Shown: positions 33,212-45,425 of the stretch, in pieces | Numbering within the stretch: position 1 is the stretch's first letter | How the letters are laid out: the number at the start of each line of letters is the position of its first letter | NCBI RefSeq assembly: GCF_032884065.1 | Contig: NC_088863.1 | Location: 47,815,238 to 47,879,237 of the forward strand | DNA from: Artemia franciscana | Lineage: Eukaryota; Arthropoda; Branchiopoda; Anostraca; Artemiidae | Reading direction: 5' to 3' | DNA length: 64,000 bases | The notes under the pieces: generated by a model | Told to the model about the DNA's origin: nothing | The model's input: only the letters and a program-made list of their open reading frames with translations | Databases searched by the model: none | Position numbers and translations under genes: made by a program

Positions 33212-35745
33212 TTTTTATTTGCAACAATTCAATAAATAAATATGACAAACCAGTGCACATGCTTGGTGGCATATTTTAGCACTGACAATGTTAAATACAT
33301 TAGCACTGACCAAATAAAAATAAATCAAGCCAAAGTAAATACAAGCCTACAGCATCAGCATAAATATACAAAAAAAAATAAACATAAAATAATTCCCTGC
33401 AACATATTAAACACAAATCACCTAATCATTTGTTACTTAATTAAATATTTGAAAACCCATCATAACTTACATGTAAATCCGTCTTACCTTTAATCCTCGC
33501 CCCCAATAATTTTGACTAATTACAACTTTGCGATTATGTTTTGCCATTTTTAATAAATAGTAAGTTCATCATTTATGAAAATTTTATTTTCATCACTGCG
33601 TCGTTAAGTTTTTTTTTTATAATAATTTTAAAAACTATCGCTTATTGCTACATTCTCGTACTAATACTGGAATTGAGTTCCAAATTTTTGACCCAGTATG
33701 GCGGATGCTGAAACCCACTCTTGACGTAAGACGAAATTCACATGAAAAATCTGAACGATGAGTGGTTGGATAGTTATGAAATTGGGAATTAGTTGAAAAA
33801 ATACCAGAGAAATTTGAAGGTAAACTATTGTATAAATAATCTTGACAAATATTAGATATAGAAAATGTATGAAGTTGATCCAAAGAATATATTCCTGAAT
33901 TCCCATATAAGTGTCTAACTGAAAATCCATGCTCAACATTAAAAAGAATTCTCATTGCTTTATTCTGGAGTATTTGGAGAGATTTAAATACAAATGGAAA
34001 AGTAGAAGCCCAAACAGAAATACAATAAAGAACATATGGGTGGACAAAAGAATAATAAATCGCTTTTAGAATATTCTTAGGGAAAAAATAACGAAGACGT
34101 GATAGAATACCAATATTTCGGGAAATTTTTAACGATAGTGTCTTCACATGTTTATGAAACGACAAATTTTCATCTAAAATAACACCGAGGTATTTAAACT
34201 GATCAACCCTTTTTAATTCAAGATCATTCAACAAAAGAGAGAATCCATCTAAAATGACCGAACCAGTTCGCGAAAACAACATATATTGGCATTTTTTCTC
34301 ATTAAGAGCTAGTAAATTCCTTGAGTACCAAAAAGATACACCTTGTAACGTACGTTCAAGGCTATGGAAAAGAGCCGCTAAATCCCGGTGAGAGGAAAAA
34401 AGTACTACATCATCAGCAAACATAATAATTTTGCAAAGAGGCAAAACATCCGGTAAATCATTTATAAAAAGAAGAAATAAAACAGGCCCAAGGACAGAGC
34501 CCTAAGGTATTCCATAATTAATCTGGAAAGTATCTGAACGAAGATCAAGGGATTTATCAATACATTCTAGTCGTCTCCCAGAAAGATAAGATGCAAAAAA
34601 ATTAACAGTTTGTGATGAAAATCCATAAGACTTAAGTTTATAAGAAGCAAAGAATGATTTACAGTGTCAAACGCTTTAGCAACATCAAGGAAAATTGCCA
34701 AAGCACGTTGATCACAATCTAACGAGTCACTTATATTCAATAAAAGTTCATGAATTGCCATTTCATTTGACTTTCCCTTTATAAATCCATATTGAGAAGT
34801 GTGTAATATCTTATTATCGAATAAATAGTTATGTAGTTGACTATTTGCAATTTTTTCCAATATTTTACTTTAAACTGAAAAAAAGAAATACCTCTATAAT
34901 CTGAATGATCAGTTAAATTACCGGCTTAAGGTAATGCTATAAAATTTGCTTTTTTAAAAGCTCAGGGAAAATCCCATGTGTAAGTGATAGATTAAAAATA
35001 TGGGAAATGCTAAAAATAAATTACAAAGGGGAAATGTTCGATGCTACCTGTTTAACAATTTGCGTTGAAAATCCAAATTCATCCACAGAAAAACCTTTTT
35101 TAAGCTTCATAATAATTTTCTTTTTATCTCTTGAGACACAATCTCAGAAAAAGTAAAAATTCTTTCCGCATGTTGCTCATTACCTGGAATAATAGGGGAA
35201 TTCAGGTGTGCACTCATGGTCGATACAAGTCTAGAACCAGTATTACTAAAATAATCACCCAAAGCATAAAATATCTTTAGGTTGTGTAATTTTCTCCCCA
35301 TTTATTTCCAGGCAATCAACACCAGTACTCCCACGACTATGAGGACGTATTCTTTCGTTTATCATTTGCCATTTCTTTCTCATATCAGATTTATTTTCCG
35401 GGAATGTATCATTATAAAATTTTCTCTTCCTATGTCTTATAATAGAATTTAGCTTATTCCTATAAACTCTATATTATTGAAAAGATTCGGGTGTCTGCAA
35501 TTTTAAATAATTCTTAAACTTTTTATTTTTATGTTTTAATGATACCAAAATACCTTCTGAAATCCACGGGTCAAATCTCTGTGCAAATTTTCCATGCAAA
35601 ACACATGTCGAAGAAGCTCTACCCCGCAGTTGAATCATTTGATCAATAAAATTCGAAAATGCAGCATTTGCATCATCTGAATTATAAACCGAACTCCAAT
35701 CATGATCCTCAATTAACTGCCGAAGGACTTTACAATCAATCTATT
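33172..35745 (-). mobile_element. L2/CR1-like LINE, 5'-truncated, with (ATCT)n tail
   Basis: Minus-strand RT of a non-LTR element. From 5' it reads DHDWSSVYNSDD, FDPWISEGILVSL, NKSDMRKKWQMINE and SNTGSRLVSTM (linker), then QYGFIKGKSNEMAIHELL, AIFLDVAKAFDTVNH (first catalytic Asp), GIP-stop-GSVLGPVLFLLFINDLP, IIMFADDVVLF (catalytic FADD) and YLGVILDENLSFHKHV. It ends with the C-terminal GSKIWNSIPVLVR. The Q codon of PQG has become TAG. No endonuclease is present, so it is 5'-truncated. The 3' UTR runs to an (ATCT)n tail at 33172-33209. The unbroken 269-codon RT end suggests a fairly young insertion. Confidence 0.88.
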
Positions 35746-36104
35746 CATATTGTTTTTTCGAATTATTCCTTATTGAATCACGATGTTGTTTATTACAACG
35801 GTGCTTATTTTCACATTTGTATTTTTTTATTTTTCTTGTCGACTATTTAGGAATTGAGTTATCATAACAGAGTAAGATAAACTTTAAAGAAAGCAATTTG
35901 AAAATATGAAATAAGCAGTATATATAGAAGAGTTGTCATATGCTGGAAGTGCAGAGAGACAAAATTTTGGGACCAAGAAGTACGAGCAATTACTTCCTGT
36001 GGACTTGGTCTACTACTGACAAGAGACGTTACTGGCAAAAACGTTTGGAGGGGGGATACATTTTACCGACTCACTGGTCATTTTTACCGAGTAGTTTGGA
36101 TGAT
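35746..36104. other. No feature recognised
   Basis: Flank between the LINE 5' truncation and the next family A copy. An AT-rich part is followed by a more mixed stretch with a short + strand ORF of no recognisable type. Confidence 0.4.
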
Positions 36105-38508
36105 ATTGCTGTACTATTTTTTATGGCATTACCAAGCGACATAGTGATTGCAAATTCTGTCGGTCTGTTGGTCTGTCTGTCTGTCCCGGTTTCTCTACTT
36201 TAGGCACTTCCAGGAAAGCTAGGACGATGAAATTTGGCAGGCGTATCAGAGACCGGACAAGATTAAATCAGAAATAGTCTTTTTCCCGATTTGACCTCTG
36301 GGGAGGAGTGGGGGCCGTCTGTCTCGGTTTCTCTACTTTAGACACTTCCAGGAAAGCTAGGACGATCAAATTTGGCAGGCGTATCAGAGACCGGACAAGA
36401 TTAAATCAGAAATAGTCTTTTTCCCGATTTGACCTCTGGGGAGGAGTGGGGGGCCGGTTAAATCGGAAAAATAAGAAATAATGAGGTATTTTTAACTTAC
36501 AAACGGGTGATCGGATCTTAATGAAACTTGACCTTTGGAAGGATATTGTGTCTCAGAGCTCTTATTTAAAATCCCGACCGCATCTGGTGACATTGGGGGG
36601 AGTTTGGGGAACACCTAAAATCTTGGAAAACGCTTAGAGTGGAGGGATTGGGATGAAACTTGGTGGGAAAAATAAGCACAAGTCCTAGATACGTGATTGA
36701 TATAACTGGAACGGATCCGATCTCTTTGGAAGAGTTGGGGTGTGTGTGTGTTAATTCTGAAAAATTAGAAAAAATGGGTTATTTTTAACTTACGAAGGAG
36801 TGATCAGATCTTAATGAAATTTGATGTTTGGAAGGATATCTTGTCTGAAAGCGCTTATTTAAAATCCCGACTGGATCTGGTGACATTGGGAGGAGTTGGG
36901 GGGAGCACCTAAAATCTTGGAAAACGCTTAGAGTGGAGGGATCGGGATGACACTTGGTGAAGAAAATAAGCACAAGTTCTATATATGTGAATGACATAAC
37001 TAGACCAGGTCCTCGCTCTTTGGGGGAATTGGGGGGGGGGGTTAATTCTGAACAATTAGAAAAAAATGAGTTATTTTTAACTTACGAAGGAGTGATTGGA
37101 TCTTAATGAAATTAAATATTTGGTAGGATATGGTGTGTCAGAGCTCTCATTTGAAGTCCCGACCGGACCTGCTGACATTGGGGGGAGCTGGGGGGAACCT
37201 AAAATCTTGGAAAAGGCTAGAGTAGAGGGATCAGGATGAAACTTGATGGGAAAAACAATCACAATTCCTAGATACGTGATTGACATAACCGGAACGGATC
37301 CGATCTCTTTGGGTGAGTGGGGGGAGGATTAATTCGGAAAAATTAGAAAAAATGAGGTATTTTTAACTTACGAAAGAGAGATCGGATCTTAATGAAATTT
37401 GATGATTGGAAGGATATGGTGTGTCAGAGCTCTCATTTGAAGTCCCGACCGGATCTGGTGACGTAGGGGGAATCAGGGGGGACCTACAATCTTGGAATAC
37501 GCTTAGAGTGGAGGGATTGGGATGAAACTCGGTGGGAAAAAAAGGACAAGTCCTAGGTACGTGTTTGACATAACCGGAACGGATCCTCTCTCTTTGGGGG
37601 AGTTGAGAGAGGGAAGGATTGATTCTAAAAAATTAGAAAAATGAGGTGGTTTTAACTTACGAAGGAATGATCGGATCTTGACGAAATTTTATATTTAGAA
37701 GGACCTCGTAACTCAGATCTCTTGTTTTGAATCCCGACTGGATCCAGTGTCATTGGGAAGGGGGAAACTTGGAAAACGCTTAGAGTGGAGAGATCGGGAT
37801 GAAACCTGATGGGAAGAATAAGCACAAGTTATAAATACGAAATTGATCGTTGTCTTTGAGGGAGCTGGGGGTTGTTAATTTGGAAAAATTAGAAAAATTG
37901 AGGCATTTTTAACTTAAGAATGGGTGACCGAATCTTAATGAAATTTGATATTTAGAAGGAACTCATGTCGCACAGCTCTTATTTCAAATCCCGACCAGAT
38001 CTGTTGACATTGGGGAGGGTTGGAGGGGGAAACCGGAAATCTTGGAAAAGGCTTATAAATGTCGCAGATACTTGATTGACATAACCGGACTGGATCTACT
38101 CTCTTTGGAGGAGTTAGGGGGTGGGGTTTAGTGCTTTGGCGAGTTCGGTGCTTCTGGACGTGCTATGACGATGAAAATTGGTAGGCGTATCAGGGAGCAG
38201 CACAAACTGACTTGATAAAGTCGTTTTTCCCGATTCGACCATTAGAGGGGCTATAGGGAGAGGAAAAATTAGAAAAAAATTAAGTATTTTTAACTTACGA
38301 GTGGGCAATCGGATCTTAATGATTTCTTATATTTAGAAGGACCTCTTGACTTAGAGCTCTCATTTTAAATCACGAACGGCATAAAAAGCCTCTGATATTC
38401 CTTTTAAATCAATCTATTGATTCTTAGAATTTTGCTAGAGCTCATACCATATGAGCTCTTGACTCTTTCGACCCCGTCACAAGTGCCAAATGAGCTCTTA
38501 GCTCTTGT
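36105..38508 (-). repeat. Family A repeat, longest copy, with at least six tandem units
   Basis: It starts (minus-sense right end) with TTTTTATGGCATTACCAAG and a GTCTGTCTGTC tract, and ends with GAGCTCTTAGCTCTTGTT at 38508. The right-end unit is itself duplicated near 36190 and 36327 (about 134-bp spacing). Internal anchor ACGCTTAGAGTGGAGGGAT recurs near 36630, 36924, 37214, 37500, 37777 and 38050, so units shrink from about 294 to 273 bp toward the left end. Non-coding; apparent ORFs are repeat-derived. Confidence 0.92.
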
Positions 38509-40553
38509 TTCTTTTACCGAAAGAGGCTGATCATCTTTCATTGTTTCTACGCCATAACTTTTTCATCAGCTCATTTGATTGGCAATATAAGAATTTTTAA
38601 TCGAAAGCAACTTGGTCCTCCATGAGAAAAAATCAGCAATTTCAGCAACATCTTAGGAATTTGTAAGAAGGGGCTTTTGAACTGAATCAAAAGTCATAAT
38701 TTATTTCCATATGGTCCAAAGGACGTATCCACCCTATCTCAGGACCGGCTAAGGGCATTAATTTCAGATTTCCATGGTATATTAAGAAATGTCGAAATAG
38801 ATAAAACGGCATTGTGTGGATTGAAGGTTGTCAGAAGCGTATATATAAGAAATCTCATGGACGCCTCTGGGAATTCGGTTGAAACATTTAAGGCATTTTG
38901 AGAGAGATTGTGTATGAATATTTATCTATATTCAGGGTTGCAACACGATAGAGGTCAGAACTGCTTCGACTTCCATAGAAGCCCAAAGATTACGGTGATT
39001 TTAATCCATTTATTTGAATAGCATTTATGTGTAATATGACTACACAGAGTAAGTTTAAATCCCTCTGAACCCTGGGTACCTTAAAACCAGGAATGAATTC
39101 AAATATCGTCGTTTCAAGAATGTCTAGCACATTCAATTAGGGCAGATATTCCAAATGGGATGCCCATACCCCAGGGGCGTTAGGTAATATTTCCAGTGAT
39201 GATTTTAGAAAGGATTCCTATTACAAATGTCGCATATAAAGAAGCATTTCAGTGGCAAAATTGGCTGTAAGATTCAAAAGGTCGGACATGGGGAAATGTT
39301 TGAGAATTCCCGATTTACGACAATTTTGTATAATGTTAGTGGAGTTTCTAGGTCGTCAAATATATTTTGCCTTATCCTCGTACAGTAAGTTTGTTATTCT
39401 TTGTAACGGAGAAAGTCTAGAAACAACATCAATACAATGAGGACCTTTTTTAATTGCTTTAATATAACTAAATAATCTAGCTTCAGTGATAGGCCGCTTG
39501 ACTGTCAACAAAAGTAGAACCAAGAAAAGATCATTAGTTGACTGATTCATTTAAATCACATATTGTAAACAATAAGACGAAATATAATACAGTTGTAAAT
39601 CACACCATGGTTTAACCGTTTTTCATTAACTGCATAACGGCGCCTAAAAAGTTATTTTATTGCTTAGGCTAATGTGGCGGGCATTAACGAACAACTAACG
39701 ACAGGAACATACTTAAGGCGTTAGTACATAATTTGTTGAAACCGCGCGGACAAACTCATTATCCCAAATGAGCAAAATGATTAACCAAACAAAAAAAAGT
39801 ATCTATGATTAGAAGGAAACTTGCTTTAGAAACATGTTCTCCAATCGTTCACAAATCATAAGTGGAATAACTTGTATATACCCTAAGCAATAAGACCACT
39901 CCTGATGCATATTTATTAAGTGACATATCTTTGATATATCTTCATTGGAATAACACTTATTTGCTGCCCATCGGGCTTACCTATCGGCTATCTATTTAGT
40001 ACCGTCTATTCAGCCTTGTGAAAAGATCAATTGGTTTACTTCTGGTTCATCTCTTTTATGACTTTCAAACCCACAATCAAGAAAATCTACTTCAAAACAG
40101 TTAATGAGTATTTGACGCCAACCATCTGTACCTTAGGTGTACCGGGGGTAGTGCATTCTTGTCTTTTAATGTTGCTGTAACAAATTTGGTACTATTTCAC
40201 TATAGGGTGAACAATTACTTTCAGGACATCTTTTTTTATAAGTAAGTAGTAGAACTGGGAAGATTAGACTCTAAAAAATCAGGTCAAAAACTAAATCTTA
40301 AAAATCTCTGAACGTTTCATTGACCTAACTCATATTTGAAATACCAAGGAAAGTTTGCTCAGGATGCGATTGTTTGCTCTGGTTAGTGGTTAAAGATTCT
40401 GTAAATAATTATACTTAAAATGGAGCTACACCTGGGTTATTGTGTTAAAAGCTGCAAAAACACGATGGAAAAGGGTGGAGAATTCCCGGATCCAAGCCTA
40501 CAACGTGCCGAAAATGCGCGCTAAAAGTTTTGTATCCAAATATTTGCTGTTTC
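38509..40553. other. No feature recognised
   Basis: About 2 kb between two family A copies with no motif, gene or repeat that I recognise. Short ORFs near 39250-39550 overlap on both strands and look like chance. Confidence 0.4.
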
Positions 40554-40557
40554 ATGA

Positions 40558-42306
40558 TTTTTATGGCACTTGGTATCTACCAAGTGACATAGCGATGGCA
40601 AATTCTGTCGGTATGTATGTCGGTCTGTCTGTCGGTCTGTCTGTCCCGATTTTGCTACTTTAGACACTTCCAGGTAAGCTAGGACGATGAAATTTGGCAC
40701 GCGTATCAGGAACCAGACCAGATTAAATTCGAAATTGTCGTTTTCCCGATTCGACCATCTGGGGGGAGTGGGGGACGGTTAAATAGAAAGAACTAGAAAA
40801 AAGATGTATTTTTAACTTACGAACGGGTGATCAGATTTTAATGAAATTTGATATTTAAAAGAATATCTTGTCTCAGAAATGTCATTTTAAATCTCGACCG
40901 GATATGGTGACATTTTGGGGAGTTGGAGGGGTTACCTAAAATCTTGAAAAACGCTTAGAGGGGAGAGATCGGGATGAAACTTGGTGGAAAAATAAGCAGA
41001 AGTCCTAGATACATGCTTGACATAACCGAAACAGATCTGCTCTATTTGGGGGAGTCGGGGGGGGGGTGGTTATTCTGAAAAATTAGAAAAAATGAGGTAT
41101 TTTTAACTCACGAAGGAGTGATCGGATCTTAATGAAATTTCATATTTAGAAGGACCTCGTAAATCAGATCTCTTAGTTTAAATCCCGACCGGATCCGGAG
41201 TCATTAAGGGGGGGGGAGAATTTGGTGGGGGACATAAAATCTTGGAAAACGCTTAAAGTGGAGGGATCGAGATGAAACTTGGTGGGAAAAATAAACAGAA
41301 GTCCTAGATATGTGATTGACATAACCGGAATGGATCTGCGCCATTTGGGGGAGTGAAGGAGGAAACCAGAATTCTTGGAAACGTGAAAATTGAGGTATCT
41401 TTATCTTACGAATGGGTTATCAGATCTTAATGAAACTTGATATATAGAAGGATCTTATGTCTCAGATGATTCACATTCAATTTGAATCAGATCCGGGGAC
41501 ATAGGGGGTTGGAGGGGAAGCAGAAATCTTGGAAAACGCTTAGAGTAGAGAGATCAAGATGAAACTTGATGGAAGAATAACCACAAGTTATAGATACGTG
41601 ATTAACATAATTGGAACGGATCTGTTCACTTTGGAGGAGCTGGGAGGCATTGATTTGAAAAATGGAAAAATTGAGGTATTTTTAACTTAAGAAGGGGTGA
41701 CCGGATCTTAATGAAATTTGATATTTAGAAGGAACTCATGTCTCAGGGCTCTTGTTTTTAATTCCGACCAGATGTGTTGACATCGGGAGAGTTGGAGGGG
41801 GAAACCGGAAATCTTGGAAAACGGTTAGAGTGGAGGATTTGGGATGAAACTTGGTGGGTAGAATAAGCAAATTTTTTAGATACGTGATTGACGTAACCGT
41901 ACTGGATTGGCTCTCTTTGGGGAGTTAGGGGGTGGGGCTCAGCGCTTCGGCGAGTTTGGTGCTTCTGGACGTGCTAGGACGATGAAAATTGGTAGGCGTG
42001 TCAGGGAGCTGCGCAAATTGACTTGATAAAGTCTTTTCCACCAATTCGACCATCTGGGGGGCTGAAAGGAAAGGAAAAATCAGAGAAAACGAGGTATTTA
42101 TAACTTACGAGTGGGTGATTGGATCTTAATGAATGGTGATATTTAGAAGGACCTCGTGTCTCAGAGCTCTTATTTTAAATCCCAACCGGTATTAAGCCTC
42201 TGATTTTCTTTTTAAATCAATCTATTGATTCTTAGAATTTTGCTAGAGCTCATACCATATCAGCTCTTACTCGTCACAAGTGCCATATGAGCTCTTAGAT
42301 CTTGTT
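40558..42306 (-). repeat. Family A repeat, complete copy
   Basis: Right end TTTATGGCACTTGGTATCTACC forms the hairpin CACTTGGTA-TC-TACCAAGTG; the GTCGGTCTGTCTGTC tract follows. Internal units carry AACGCTTAGAG anchors near 40950, 41250, 41540 and 41820. The left end ATGAGCTCTTAGATCTTGTT closes at 42306. Both ends intact, so it is a good reference copy. Confidence 0.92.
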
Positions 42307-42545
42307 CTTGACTTGTGTTTTCCATAGAATGATAAAAAAATTGAACAACTTTGTAACCTTGCACGAAAAAGATTTTTAAATAATTTTCCATGATATTTCA
42401 CACAATTCGGCCACAGTAATTCAAAAAAGGTTATTGACCGACAACCATAATTTCACAGAAGGAGGACTAAACGAAAAAAAACACTTTTAGTTTTTCAACA
42501 AGCGTTTGAAGATAAGATTAACAACTTACGACTGATTTTGTATTA

Positions 42546-44130
42546 GAACAAGAGCTAAGAGCTCATATGGCACTTGTGACGAAGCCAGAAGAGCCAAGAG
42601 CCAAGAGCTCATGTGGTATGAGCTCTAACAAAATTGTAAGAATCAATAGATTGATTTAAAAGGAAAATCAGCGGCTAAATGCCGGTCGGGGTTTAAAATA
42701 AGAGCTCTGAGTCACGATGTCCTTCTAAATACAAAAATTCATTAAGATCCGATTACCCACTCGTAAGTTATAAATGCCTCATTTTTTCTAATTTTCCCTC
42801 TCCCTTCAGCCCCCCAGATGGTCGAATCAGGGAAAACGACTTTATCAAGTCAATTTGTGCAGCTCCCTGACACGCCTACCAATTTTCATCGTCCTAGCAC
42901 GTCCAGAAGCACCAAACTCGCCAAAGAACTAAACCCGACCCCCAAACCCCCCAAAGAGAGCGAATCCAGTACAGTTACGTCAATCACATATATACGGCAT
43001 TTGCTCATTCTACCCTCCAAGCTTCACCCCGATTCCTCCACACTAAGTATTTTCCAAGATTTCCGATTTCTCCCTCCAACTCCCCCCAATGTCAACAAAT
43101 CTGGTCAGAACTTGAAATAAGAGCTCTGAGACATAAGTTCCTTCTAAATATCAAATTTCATTAAGATCCGGTCACCCGTTCTCAAGTTAAAAATACCTCA
43201 ATTTTCAAATTCTTCCAAATTAATACCCCCCCTCCCAGCTCCTCCAAAGAAAACAGATACATTCCAATTATGTCAATCACGAATCTAGAACTTGTGCTTA
43301 TTCTTCCCATCAAGTTTCATCCCGATCTCTCCACTCTAAGCGTTTTCCAATATTTCTATTTCCCCACTCCAACCCTCTATGTCCCCGGATCCAATTCGAG
43401 TCAAAAACTGAGAATCTGAGACATGAGATCCTTCTATATATCAAGTTTCATTCTATTCGATCACCTATTCGCAAGATAAAGATACCCCAATATTCACGTT
43501 TTCCAAGAATTCCTATTTCCCTCTCCAACTCTCTCAATGTCACAGAATCTGATCGGAATTTGCAATAAAAGCTCTAAAGCCTAAGATCCTTCTAAATATT
43601 AAATTTCATTAAGATCTGACCACCCGTTCGTAAGTTACAAATACCTCATTTTTTCTAATTTTTCCGAATTATTCCCCCCCCTCCCAACTCCACCAAAGGT
43701 GGAGTTATAAAGTCATAATCCGGTCCGATTATGTTAGTCACGTAACTTGGAGTTGTTTGTATTCTTCCCGGCCAGTTTCATTCTGATCTCTCCGCTTTAA
43801 GTATTTTCTCATTTCTCAGATTTCCGGTCCCCTCCCTCAGCTGCCCTCCGCCCAATGACGCTTCATCCGGTTGAGATTTAAAATAAGAGATCTGAGTTAC
43901 GAGGTCCTTCTAAATATGAAGTTTCATGAAGATCCGATCTCTCCTTCGTAAGTTAGAAATGCGTGATTTCTTCTAATTTTTCAGAATTAACCCTCCCCAT
44001 CTCCCCCAAATAGAACGGATCCGTTTCGATTATGTCAATCACGTATCTAGGACTTCTGATTATTTTTCCCACCAAGTTTCATCCCGATCCATCCACTCTA
44101 AGCGTTTTCCAAGATTTTAAGTTCCCCCTA
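42546..44130 (+). repeat. Family A repeat, right end missing
   Basis: Left end AACAAGAGCTAAGAGCTCATA at 42546, in opposite orientation to the copy that ends 240 bp upstream. Internal units run to ATTTTAAGTTCCCCCTAA at about 44130 with no right terminus. The pair thus forms a large inverted arrangement. Confidence 0.88.
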
Positions 44131-44290
44131 AACCTATAGAAAAAATAAATAGAAAATAAAATGGAATAAATTTTTCTTTAATAGAAAAAAAAATAAAATA
44201 CAGAACAGGGTACTAGATAATTCCCTTTTCCGGTCCTCTGTGTTTCAAGAGTCTCTTGCCTTTGAATTCCATTTGCAATTTAAGCCTCTA

Positions 44291-44620
44291 TCAAACAGTT
44301 CGTGGTAACGAACTGTAGCCAGGGAGTGACTCATCCCAATAGAAAATGAAACTCTGAAGGAAGTTCGATAAAAATTAATGTCCTGCATAAAAAGAATGGA
44401 TTTTTTACGCTGATTCCAAATATGTTTAAATTTTCTAAGTTTAATGTCAGCCCAAAAAATACATGGGCTTGAGACAATTCGCCGGATTTTTGAAAAGGAA
44501 GGATCAGATTCAGCATATATAAGAGAATCCTATTGTAGAGCCTCTTTTTTCTATCTATAAAAATGTGAAAATTTGTAATTTTCTTTTGTTAGAAGAAAGT
44601 TCACGGAGGTGTTTTTTTTC
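44291..44620 (+). repeat. Family B repeat, diverged hairpin-end fragment
   Basis: Hairpin ACAGTTCGT-GGTA-ACGAACTGT at 44295-44316, followed by AGGGAGTGACTC and a diverged version of the interior with TTATAAAAATTTGTA-like and AGAAGAAAGTTCACGGAGGTG blocks. Older than the other copies. Confidence 0.75.
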
Positions 44621-44841
44621 TTTTTTTTTTTTTGTATGTTTGCTTCTCCAGGAATGACAACAATTTGGAAACTATTTTATAGACTGCAATGCAATTATTT
44701 TTGCACTAAAGAGAGAACCGGAAAACCAGAAATTGATAGTAACACATATGAATGTACAATGTGCTATGCATGTTTAAAAACACAACACACTATTAAATTT
44801 TTCACAATAGTTAATTCACACTTATCCTTGTGCTTGATTCT

Positions 44842-44844
<3 letters not shown>

Positions 44845-44899
<55 letters not shown>
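44845..44899. repeat. 55-nt poly(T) run
   Basis: An uninterrupted T homopolymer on the + strand. It could be the poly(A) tail of a minus-strand retrocopy, but no source gene is recognisable next to it. ORFs of poly-Phe or poly-Lys across it are artefacts. Confidence 0.95.
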
Positions 44900-44901
<2 letters not shown>

Positions 44902-45119
44902 GTAATTCAAGCAACATCCTGATGATCTATTTATACAAAATATGAAATTCTGGTTTTGTAAAATCAGAATTTTGGTTGTCCAATCCTTGATTTGGTAAAA
45001 AGATGGGCATGCTAAGATGCCTATGATTTCAAATTCAAAACATGTATAAATTGTTATTTCCAATTTTTGTCAAAAAATTTGAGACATTTATGGTTGGGGC
45101 CTGTTTGGAGACAAAGAAA

Positions 45120-45425
45120 CTCACCTCTTTTTAATAGGGTGTTGAGACTCCCTAGCTGCGTTGCTTATTTTCTTCGCTAAGGCACCATCAGTGACTTCAC
45201 AAACTATTTTCCTAAAATTAGTCCATCCATCAACAATGTTCTACACTAACAAATTTTAAGCTTTCGAGATTAGTATTCAACCGTTTCAGGAAAGTTCATC
45301 TCAGATTCTCATCCTGGAATCTACCAACGTCATAGCTTTCCTGAAGATAGTCACCCTTCCTAAATTTCAGCTTTAGATTAGCCCTAGACACTACTAGATG
45401 GCGATCTTTGTTTCTAATTAAATAA
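45120..45425 (-). mobile_element. RTE-like LINE, end of endonuclease and linker (downstream piece)
   Basis: The minus strand reads RNKDRHLVVSRANLKLKFRK, then YLQESYDVGRFQDENL, FLKRLNTNLESLKF and a VCEVTDGALAKKISNAARES stretch, the region just after the SDHHLV block of RTE-type endonuclease-RT proteins. The upstream half of the same ORF lies at 48.5-49.2 kb, separated by family B insertions. The RT itself is missing. Confidence 0.82.

Noticed and set aside
44764-45063. ORFs with poly-Phe or poly-Lys
   Set aside because: Artefact of the 55-nt T run.
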